NCBI RefSeq assembly: GCF_016239305.1 | Contig: NZ_JAEHOQ010000006.1 | Coordinates: forward strand, 1-64,000 | Source: Proteus vulgaris | GTDB lineage: Bacteria > Pseudomonadota > Gammaproteobacteria > Enterobacterales > Enterobacteriaceae | Reading direction: 5' to 3' | DNA length: 64,000 nucleotides | Shown: positions 57,580-64,000 of the stretch, piece after piece | Numbering within the stretch: the stretch's first letter is position 1 | Layout: every line of letters begins with the position of its first letter | Translations under genes and position numbers: made by a program | The notes under the pieces: model-generated | Seen by the model: the letters and a program-made list of their open reading frames with translations, nothing else | Told to the model about the DNA's origin: nothing | Databases searched by the model: none

Positions 57580-58540
57580 ATCTATTTTTTTATTAAGTGG
57601 AGTTTTATTTTATTCCACATATACTTTTTCCGCTTGTATTCAAAATCCGAATCTTAAAAATATTCGAGTTAATATACCAAATAGAGTTTATTCAATTCAA
57701 TATGATGATACGGGAACTCGTGTATTAGATGAATTCCGGATAAATTATAATAATGGGCCTATAAATACATTTTCTGGTAATGATGGGCAATGTGGTAATG
57801 CATCAATTTCAGGTAATTATACAAATGGATGGGTACCTAATGCGAATAAGATAGCTCAAACTAATATTCCAGGTATTAGTATACAAGTTAAGTTAAACGA
57901 GATAGGACCTCTGAATATTAATTGGTTTGGAAAAAGCTCAGATAGAAAAAGTTATATCATTCCTTACCCATATTGGACAGTCAGAATAATGAAAACAGGT
58001 CGAGTAATGCAGTCAGGAAGCTTGCAATGGGGAGAGGTTGCTAAAGCTGTGCAGAATAATACTGAACCTCGCAATACTACTTGGAATTTAACATCGTTAT
58101 TTCTACCGTTAAATGCAATAAAAATAAACTCCTTAAAATGTACAACTAAATCATCAAGTTATAATGTTAATATGGGCACTTGGTATGATACCCAGTTTAA
58201 AAATATTGGCGATGTAAGTAAAAATGTTGATATTCCTATTACATTAAGTTGTGCCGCAGGAACCAACATTAAAACGACAGTAACCAGTAGTGCGGGGTAT
58301 ATCGATATTAATACAGGAAAATTGAAACTATCAGGCACAAATCAAGCAACAGGTATCGGAATTCAGTTATTAGATAGAAATAATAACCCTATTAAATTAA
58401 ATACTAAAAATAGTTTGCAAAATCAGGTTGCATCTGGTGATTATATTTTTGGTTGGAAAGCGCGCTATATAAAAACAGGAAGTACAATAACACCGGGAAG
58501 CGCAAACTCAATTGCTACGGTGAATATTTTATATGAATAA
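57560..58540 (+). CDS. Probable fimbrial tip adhesin
   Basis: 326 residues, twice the length of the pilins, as in two-domain adhesins. A signal peptide (about 1-25, ending TFSA) leads into an N-terminal domain with no recognisable motif (about 26-185, rich in Asn/Gly/Tyr). A C-terminal pilin domain from about 195 has Cys residues (LKCTTK, LSCAAG) and ends SIATVNILYE with the alternating hydrophobic strand. A GGAG site precedes the start, which lies inside the end of the HTH gene. Confidence 0.8.
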   Translation: MRYVSTKSIFLLSGVLFYSTYTFSACIQNPNLKNIRVNIPNRVYSIQYDDTGTRVLDEFRINYNNGPINTFSGNDGQCGNASISGNYTNGWVPNANKIAQTNIPGISIQVKLNEIGPLNINWFGKSSDRKSYIIPYPYWTVRIMKTGRVMQSGSLQWGEVAKAVQNNTEPRNTTWNLTSLFLPLNAIKINSLKCTTKSSSYNVNMGTWYDTQFKNIGDVSKNVDIPITLSCAAGTNIKTTVTSSAGYIDINTGKLKLSGTNQATGIGIQLLDRNNNPIKLNTKNSLQNQVASGDYIFGWKARYIKTGSTITPGSANSIATVNILYE

Positions 58541-58588
58541 TTAATGAATATATTTTTGATATTATCATTTTTATTTTTTGGAGATATT

Positions 58589-58891
58589 ATGAATAAAGAA
58601 ATATCAAGATTAGTTGGCGCTAAAATTAGAGAATTAAGAATAACACACAGTATGAGTGGCAGTGAGTTTGGCGCTTTATTGGGAATAAGCCAGCAACATC
58701 AATCTCGTTTTGAAAATGGTGAGTCAAACATCCATGCGGAGAGTATTTATATTTTATCCTATCTTTTTGATGTCGATTTAAATTATTTTTTTGATGACGT
58801 TCAACATGTTGTTGATAAAGATAAAATAGAGAATAAAAAAAGTCATTACCAATCAGAGTCAATTATCGCAAATAACGATATTTGGCGTTAA
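58589..58891 (+). CDS. MrpJ-like fimbria-associated HTH regulator 2
   Basis: 100 residues from ATG 58589, preceded by GGAGA; the frame is open to 58544, which would add a hydrophobic stretch foreign to the family. The helix-turn-helix has SQQHQSRFENG at residues 34-44, the second MrpJ-type signature in this operon, with only moderate similarity to the first copy. It is the last gene before the operon terminator, the canonical MrpJ position. Confidence 0.85.
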   Translation: MNKEISRLVGAKIRELRITHSMSGSEFGALLGISQQHQSRFENGESNIHAESIYILSYLFDVDLNYFFDDVQHVVDKDKIENKKSHYQSESIIANNDIWR

Positions 58892-58894
58892 CTT

Positions 58895-58932
58895 TATAAG
58901 ATGCCTAACAATAAACTAGGCATCTTATATTT
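58895..58932. terminator. Terminator after the fimbrial operon
   Basis: A 13-bp perfect stem (58895-58907 with 58917-58929) with a 9-nt loop, followed by a T-rich tail. It also lies between convergent genes. Confidence 0.88.
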
Positions 58933-58962
58933 GTTTTATTTAAGGCAATATTTTTTTAAACC

Positions 58963-60435
58963 TTACCAATACCCCAATACTTTCCACCATACACTACCTA
59001 GCGTTATCCAAATGATAAGGTTAACCACACTCATCACAAAGCCGGCTTTCCACCATTCGCCCAATGTGGCATAACCTGAACCGAAAATAATGGGGGCAGT
59101 TCCTGTGCCGTAATGTGTTAATGACATCATTAATGAAGATGAGAATGCTAAAATAAGTCCTAATAACATTGGTGGTGCACCAAGCGCTAAACCAGCAGCA
59201 TAAAACGCAGCAAACATTGCGGTAATATGAGCGGTGGTACTGGCAAAAAAATAGTGAGAATAAACATAAATTAGTACCAGTAATATCATGCCACTGACCC
59301 AACTTATTCCCATACTATCAATACTTGCCCCTACGCTGAGTGACAACCATTTAATCAATCCTAATTTTCCTAAGAAGGATGCCATCATTACTAGGGCAGA
59401 GAACCAAACAACGGTATCCCATGCACCTTTATTTTTTAAAATATCATCCCAATTTAAAACACCTGTACATAATAAAATTGATAAGCCAATAAATGCGGCC
59501 GTTGTGGCATTAACACTAAATCCATCACCAAATAACAACGCAGGTACACCCGCCCACATAATTAATAGTAAGGCGAAGACTGCAAGGGTTATTTTTTCAG
59601 GTAATGAAATAGGCCCTAATTGAGCTAAACGCTCTTTAGCAAAATGAGGTGCATTCGGGGTACTGGTTATTTCAGGTTTATAAAGAAGATAGATAACAAT
59701 TGGCATTAATATTAATGAAACGATAGCGGGTACAAACGCAGCAATTGCCCACATAGACCAACTAAGCTCATGTGTAGGATCAGTTTCACTAATAATTAAA
59801 CTCACAATAAGTGGGTTGGGGGCTGTTGCCGTAATAAACATAGCAGAAGTAATGGGATTTATGTTGTAGTTCACTAAAGAGAGGTAGCGACCAATTTTAC
59901 CACTTGTACCATCTTCTGCTTTAGAGTTAAAACTGTCTGAAATTGAACGCATAATCGGATGAATAATACCACCACCGCGCGCAGTATTACTTGGCGTTAC
60001 TGGGGCTAATATTGTTTCGGCAATGGCTAATGAATAGGCTATTCCAATCGTTTTTTTACCAAATAATGAAATAAAATAATAACCAATTCTGGCACCAAGA
60101 CCCGTTTTATTTAGGCTCATAGAGACCATAATGGAAATACCAATTAACCAGATAAGATCATTGGAAAATCCACTTAATGCATCACCGATAGCGGCTTTAG
60201 TCGAATTAGGATTAGTGACACCTGTAACAGCCACTAATGCAATAGCAATAATAGAAACAGCGCCGATAGGAAGTGCTTTGCCAATAATAGCGGCGATAGT
60301 ACCAACAAAAAGGGCTAATAAATGCCAAGCATTGGGATCAACGCCTTCTGGAATGGGAATAAAAAACCATATAATAAGGGTAATAGAAACAGCGATTAAT
60401 GTCGGTATGGGTCGTAATGGAGTTAATTTGTTCAT
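58963..60435 (-). CDS. DASS family anion transporter (CitT/TtdT-like)
   Basis: 490 residues, about 12-14 hydrophobic segments, SLC13-like. The SNT-type motif APVTPSNTARGGGIIHPIM in the first half and SSLMMSLTHYGTGTAPIIFGSGY in the second half are typical of the bacterial 2-oxoglutarate/malate, citrate and tartrate exchangers. It is quite different from the other DASS protein at 49622, so it is not a recent duplicate. It reads leftward, divergent from a LysR gene 521 bp away. Confidence 0.88.
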   Translation of the reverse strand: MNKLTPLRPIPTLIAVSITLIIWFFIPIPEGVDPNAWHLLALFVGTIAAIIGKALPIGAVSIIAIALVAVTGVTNPNSTKAAIGDALSGFSNDLIWLIGISIMVSMSLNKTGLGARIGYYFISLFGKKTIGIAYSLAIAETILAPVTPSNTARGGGIIHPIMRSISDSFNSKAEDGTSGKIGRYLSLVNYNINPITSAMFITATAPNPLIVSLIISETDPTHELSWSMWAIAAFVPAIVSLILMPIVIYLLYKPEITSTPNAPHFAKERLAQLGPISLPEKITLAVFALLLIMWAGVPALLFGDGFSVNATTAAFIGLSILLCTGVLNWDDILKNKGAWDTVVWFSALVMMASFLGKLGLIKWLSLSVGASIDSMGISWVSGMILLVLIYVYSHYFFASTTAHITAMFAAFYAAGLALGAPPMLLGLILAFSSSLMMSLTHYGTGTAPIIFGSGYATLGEWWKAGFVMSVVNLIIWITLGSVWWKVLGYW

Positions 60436-60956
60436 CAGGTTATTCCATTAGGTTGCAGGTTAAATAAATAATCGGAAGTAAAAATAAAGCTAATAAGTAT
60501 TTTTATTAAGGACGATCTTATTAACATATTATTAAATATTCATTGACTGATGTCATAAAAATAAAATTATTTATTAACTTGTTTTTAAAATAAGTTTTTT
60601 TATGTAACTTCATGTTATTAATATGCAGGGTGATTATATATCTCTATGTTTTATAGTGGATTTTACAAGTGAAATAATAATTTAATAATAAAAATAAATT
60701 TCGATAATAGGTGGTAATAAAGTTTAATTATGGTATGTGAATTAATTTAACATCACATAAATAATATTAAATTAACTGCTTTTTTTTGAGCTATGTTATT
60801 ATCTTAGGTCGCCTTTATTTTATTAACCCATGTGATTATAATGTTATTAACAAAAATTGAATAATGGAAAACAGTTATTACAATTATGTTTGCCATAATA
60901 TCAATGACTGAAGCAATTCAGCTAAGTATATAAAATAACCTATTGGGTGATACACA
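60436..60956. other. Intergenic region between DASS transporter and LysR gene
   Basis: 521 bp, very AT-rich, no gene. It should contain both divergent promoters. An inverted repeat TATGTGA ... TCACATA occurs at about 60734-60759, but the spacing between arms (12 nt) is twice that of a CRP site. Confidence 0.45.
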
Positions 60957-61868
60957 ATGAAGTATGATTTAAATGATCTCTACTATTTTGTGAAAGTCGT
61001 TGAGTTTGGTGGTTTCTCTCAAGCGGCTGAAACATTAGGAATACCTAAATCTAAGCTGAGTCGCCGTATTGCTGATTTAGAACAAAAGCTCAATGTTTCT
61101 TTGATTTATCGTTCTACGCGGCAATTTCATGTCACTAAAATAGGGCAAACTTTTTATCAACAATGTAAAAATGTGGTTGCAGAAGCTGAAATAGCGCAAG
61201 AGCTTATTTGTTCAGCACAAGGGCATCCTCATGGCACAATTAAGCTCTCTTGTCCTGTCGCACTATTACAAATATATATTCAAAATATTTTGGTCGATTT
61301 TATGGAAAAATATCCGGATATTAATATTCAGATATTAGCCATTAATCGTCCAGTTGATGTGATTAGTGAAGGTCTTGATCTTGCTTTACGAGTAAGAGCA
61401 TTGCCACTAGATGATTCAGGTTTAACAATGAAAATTCTAGGTTATTCTCGACGAGTGTTAGTTGCGAGCCCATTGTTATTTCAAGGGCGTGAGATCCCAA
61501 TTTCCCCCGAACAACTTACAGATTATCCCATTTTGGCAAATAGCGAACATTCCCAACATTATACACTTACACTCACTCATGAAGATGGTGCGGTTTCTAC
61601 ACAGCATGTTACACCTAAATTAGCTACAACCGATGTTTTGACACTTTATAAAGCAACATTAAAGGGATTGGGAATAACAAGATTACCCCTGAGTGTGGTT
61701 GAAAAAGAGTTACAAGACGGCACGTTAATTGAGGTATTGCCAAGCTGGCGTTTTCCTAAAGATGTGGTTCATGCCGTTTATCCATCAAGAAAAGGGTTAT
61801 TACCTGCAATCCAAGTATTACTGGAATATCTTGCTGATAATATGTCACCAATGAAAGAGTCAGATTGA
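60957..61868 (+). CDS. LysR-type transcriptional regulator
   Basis: 303 residues. N-terminal winged HTH: YYFVKVVEFGGFSQAAETLGIPKSKLSRRIADLEQKL (residues 9-45), then an effector domain (GTIKLSCPVALLQ, LDLALRVRALP). This belongs to the large subgroup with an Arg-rich recognition helix (KSKLSRR) common among regulators of aromatic or quinone responses. Likely targets are the divergent transporter or the nearby pirin / YcaC-like genes; this is inferred from position only. Confidence 0.9.
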   Translation: MKYDLNDLYYFVKVVEFGGFSQAAETLGIPKSKLSRRIADLEQKLNVSLIYRSTRQFHVTKIGQTFYQQCKNVVAEAEIAQELICSAQGHPHGTIKLSCPVALLQIYIQNILVDFMEKYPDINIQILAINRPVDVISEGLDLALRVRALPLDDSGLTMKILGYSRRVLVASPLLFQGREIPISPEQLTDYPILANSEHSQHYTLTLTHEDGAVSTQHVTPKLATTDVLTLYKATLKGLGITRLPLSVVEKELQDGTLIEVLPSWRFPKDVVHAVYPSRKGLLPAIQVLLEYLADNMSPMKESD

Positions 61869-61871
61869 TAT

Positions 61872-61906
61872 AAAAACGGCTCCGGATAGAATAGGGAGCC
61901 GTTTGA
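61872..61906. terminator. Bidirectional terminator between LysR gene and pirin gene
   Basis: A 10-bp stem (61874-61883 with 61895-61904) with an 11-nt loop, between convergent genes, A run on the left and T on the right. Confidence 0.8.
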
Positions 61907-61936
61907 TTTCTATTGTTTTTGTATGAAATAAAAACG

Positions 61937-62812
61937 TTATTCGTTAGGTATACGGCCAAATTTACCTTGGTTAAAATCATCAATAGCTTGTCTGATTTGT
62001 ACTTCGCTATTCATCACAAAAGGGCCATAACCTACAACAGGTTCATTAATAGGCTCACCACTGAGATATAAGACAACCGCATCTTCAATTGCTTCAAGAT
62101 TAATAGAGCCGCCTTCATTATCTAAAATAACCAAATCTCCAGTTTGTAATTGGGTCTGATTATCGAGATAAACACTGCCATGTAAAACCACTAAACCTAC
62201 ATAACGATCTTTTTTTGTTAGTAATGTGGTCGATTTAGCACTCTTTAATTGAATATCCCATACATCAACGGGTGAAAAGGTTTTTGCTGCACCTTGTGTA
62301 TCGTAATAATCCCCAGCAATAACGCGAAGTTGCCCTGCATTATCTGATAAAGGCAATACAGGGATCGCATTTTCTTTCAGTAATTGATAGCCAGCAGGTG
62401 CTGATTTGGCATCTGATGGGAGATTAACCCATAATTGCACCATATCTAATACACCACCTTCTTTGGTAAATGCATCAGAATGGTATTCTTGATGCAAAAT
62501 ACCCGATGCCGCAGTCATCCATTGCACATCACCAGGACCAATAACACCGCCTTCACCCGTTGAATCATGATGTGCAACCTCACCTTTATAAACGATAGTC
62601 ACTGTTTCAAATCCACGGTGAGGATGTTCACCTACACCACGGTTATGGCCTTGAGATGCAGGAAAATCAGTAGGCCCAGCACGATCTAACAGCAAAAATG
62701 GATTTAAATATTTACCGTGGTTGCTATAACTAAAAAGAGAACGAACATGAAAGCCATCGCCTACCCAATGTTGACGAGGTGCTTTATAAATACCAATAAT
62801 TTTTTTCATCAT
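61937..62812 (-). CDS. Pirin family protein
   Basis: 291 residues of the bicupin pirin type. The metal-binding N-terminal cupin has GEHPHRGFETVTIVYKGEVAHHDSTGEGGVIGPGDVQWMTAASGILH with the conserved His/His/His/Glu ligands. The C-terminal cupin has VGLVVLHGSVYLDNQTQL. Some pirins have quercetin dioxygenase activity; others act with regulators. The biological role here is unknown. A divergent YcaC-like hydrolase begins 277 bp away. Confidence 0.9.
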   Translation of the reverse strand: MMKKIIGIYKAPRQHWVGDGFHVRSLFSYSNHGKYLNPFLLLDRAGPTDFPASQGHNRGVGEHPHRGFETVTIVYKGEVAHHDSTGEGGVIGPGDVQWMTAASGILHQEYHSDAFTKEGGVLDMVQLWVNLPSDAKSAPAGYQLLKENAIPVLPLSDNAGQLRVIAGDYYDTQGAAKTFSPVDVWDIQLKSAKSTTLLTKKDRYVGLVVLHGSVYLDNQTQLQTGDLVILDNEGGSINLEAIEDAVVLYLSGEPINEPVVGYGPFVMNSEVQIRQAIDDFNQGKFGRIPNE

Positions 62813-63089
62813 AATGTTCCTATAAAATTTTTATAGGTACATTTTAAAGTGATTAATATATTTAAGTAGTATTAATAATAGATTTCATTATTCTGAATAT
62901 AGAACAATAACAATATGTTTCAGTGTTCTATTTTTAGAATAGTGTTTATCATAATTGACTCTACTGATATTTTAATTAATTGGTTATTGTTTATTACAAC
63001 GAAGGGGTAAAAGATATAAAGATATTGTCTTTTAATATTTTTTTAACCCGGATAATAATCAATATTTATTAATTAAAAGGAATAAATAA

Positions 63090-63767
63090 ATGAGCACTCC
63101 AGCAAATTTTAATGGCCAACGTCCTGTTATTAATCCAGAAGATGCTGTTATGTTATTAATTGATCACCAAAGTGGTTTATTCCAAACAGTTGGTGATATG
63201 CCGATGACTGAATTACGAGCACGAGCTTCTGTATTAGCGAAAATGGCTACATTAGCTAATATGCCGGTGATTACTACAGCATCTGTTCCACAAGGCCCGA
63301 ATGGTCCATTAATTCCTGAAATTCATCAAAATGCACCACATGCTAAATATATTGCACGTAAAGGTGAAATAAATGCATGGGATAACCCGGAGTTTGTTGA
63401 AGCTGTTAAAGCAACAGGCAAAAAACAATTAATTATTGCTGGTACTATTACGAGTGTTTGTATGGCATTCCCTGCTATTAGTGCTGTTGCTGAGGGTTAT
63501 CAAGTCTTTGCTGTTATTGATGCATCAGGAACTTACAGTAAAATGGCGGAAGAAATTACCTTAGCTCGTATCGTTCAGGCAGGGGTTGTGCCGATGGATA
63601 CCGCTGCGGTTGCTTCTGAAATTCAGAAGACATGGAACCGTGATGATGCAGCTCAATGGGCGCAAGCGTATACCCAAATTTTCCCTGCTTATCAATTATT
63701 AATTGAAAGTTATAGCAAAGCTCAAGAAGTATTAAAAAATAACGAGATATTAGATTCTCAGCGTTAA
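63090..63767 (+). CDS. ycaC: YcaC-like isochorismatase-family hydrolase
   Basis: 225 residues. The isochorismatase-like triad is visible: Asp25 in [10 protein letters not shown], Lys91 in [13 protein letters not shown] and Cys124 in [12 protein letters not shown]. The segments around [25 protein letters not shown] match E. coli YcaC very closely. YcaC forms large rings; its substrate is not known. A second cysteine hydrolase of this superfamily is encoded at 30877-31416, but it is only distantly related. A good ribosome site (AAAAGGAA) precedes the ATG. Confidence 0.85.
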   Translation: MSTPANFNGQRPVINPEDAVMLLIDHQSGLFQTVGDMPMTELRARASVLAKMATLANMPVITTASVPQGPNGPLIPEIHQNAPHAKYIARKGEINAWDNPEFVEAVKATGKKQLIIAGTITSVCMAFPAISAVAEGYQVFAVIDASGTYSKMAEEITLARIVQAGVVPMDTAAVASEIQKTWNRDDAAQWAQAYTQIFPAYQLLIESYSKAQEVLKNNEILDSQR

Positions 63768-63810
63768 TTAATTATCAACTCTCTTTGTACTTTATATTAT
63801 CTGTGTTTAA

Positions 63811-63848
63811 AAATGCCTATAAAGTATTTTCTTTATGGGCATTATTTT
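63811..63848 (+). terminator. Terminator after the YcaC-like gene
   Basis: AATGCCTATAAAG (63812-63824) pairs with CTTTATGGGCATT (63831-63843) with one G-U, followed by a short T-rich tail. Confidence 0.7.
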
Positions 63849-63872
63849 ATAAAAATAGATTAGGAAATTATA

Positions 63873-64000
63873 ATGAAATTTATTTTATCTGCCGTATTAT
63901 CTTCATTATTAATTGTGCCAGCAGTACAAGCTAATGAATATAAACTTGAACCAACACATACTAAAGCAATGTTTTATATCGACCACTTTGGTACTTCAAC
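63873..64000 (+). CDS. YceI-family periplasmic protein, 5' part only
   Basis: The window ends inside this gene. The visible 42 codons encode a signal peptide of about 21 residues (ending VQA) and the mature start NEYKLEPTHTKAMFYIDHFGTS, the hallmark of YceI-like lipid-binding lipocalin-type proteins, which in this family reads as D-x-x-H-T-x-V/A-x-F-x-I-x-H-x-G. YceI proteins bind polyisoprenoids. A GGAAATTATA ribosome site precedes ATG 63873. Confidence 0.8.
   Translation, partial: MKFILSAVLSSLLIVPAVQANEYKLEPTHTKAMFYIDHFGTS

Noticed and set aside
60734-60759. CRP-like site (TGTGA ... TCACA)
   Set aside because: The arms are 12 nt apart, while CRP needs 6, so the match is not functional as such.
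1-64000. CRISPR arrays, rRNA or tRNA genes
   Set aside because: No regularly spaced repeats, no tRNA T-loop motif with matching acceptor arms and no rRNA sequence were noticed on reading; this was not a covariance-model search.

Overview
The window looks like chromosomal DNA from a gammaproteobacterium of the Morganellaceae, most likely a Proteus species. It is AT-rich. The housekeeping order queE / queD-cysJIH ... cysDNC-ftsB-ispDF-truD-surE-pcm-nlpD-rpoS ... mutS follows the E. coli map. Fimbrial operons carrying MrpJ-type regulators are a Proteus trait. The species call is an inference from gene content; no rRNA or tRNA gene was seen.

Layout. 0-3 kb: yafD, then a sulfide:quinone oxidoreductase-like flavoprotein with a DUF1641 partner, and directly behind them the broken 5' end of a methionine gamma-lyase-like gene. 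3-5.8 kb: ProY-like permease, queE and queD (queuosine / 7-deazaguanine pathway). 6-15 kb: a complete assimilatory sulfate block, cysJIH (sulfite reductase, PAPS reductase), cysG (siroheme for CysI) and cysDNC (sulfate activation). cysG sits between the two clusters and carries a run of nine G in its NAD-binding loop. 15.3-22.2 kb: ftsB, ispD, ispF, truD, surE, pcm, nlpD and rpoS with a recognisable conserved rpoS leader. 22.4-24.8 kb: two overlapping genes of unknown function lie between rpoS and mutS. 24.9-27.5 kb: mutS on the minus strand.

27.5-33.1 kb is an accessory patch. A 399-bp direct repeat, which includes the first 32 nt of mutS and the region upstream of it, flanks a 2.4-kb insert with a damaged IS3-type transposase, a Fic protein, a convergent 54-residue ORF with Fic-inhibitor-like motifs, and an ERIC-type repeat. 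Both repeats hold a fragment of a tyrosine integrase. Beyond it lie an isochorismatase-family hydrolase and a GNAT acetyltransferase separated by long non-coding stretches.

33.2-48.5 kb is mostly cell-envelope functions: two predicted lipoproteins, a very large membrane-anchored alpha-2-macroglobulin with pbpC directly behind it, a third small lipoprotein, an unusually AT-rich PD-(D/E)XK nuclease-like gene, a Dyp-type peroxidase (YfeX), YebB and a VanW protein. 48.6-51.7 kb: a LysR regulator divergent from a DASS transporter plus histidine phosphatase. 52.3-58.9 kb: a chaperone-usher fimbrial operon with three small pilins, a probable tip adhesin and two MrpJ-like HTH regulators. 59-64 kb: a second DASS transporter, a LysR regulator, a pirin, a YcaC-like hydrolase and the start of a YceI-family gene cut by the window edge.

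I did not find an unmistakably new system. The best candidates for undescribed biology are the rpoS-mutS gene pair (22373-24783), the Fic plus convergent small ORF (29199-29977), the AT-rich nuclease-like gene (44483-45709), and the duplicated mutS upstream region.
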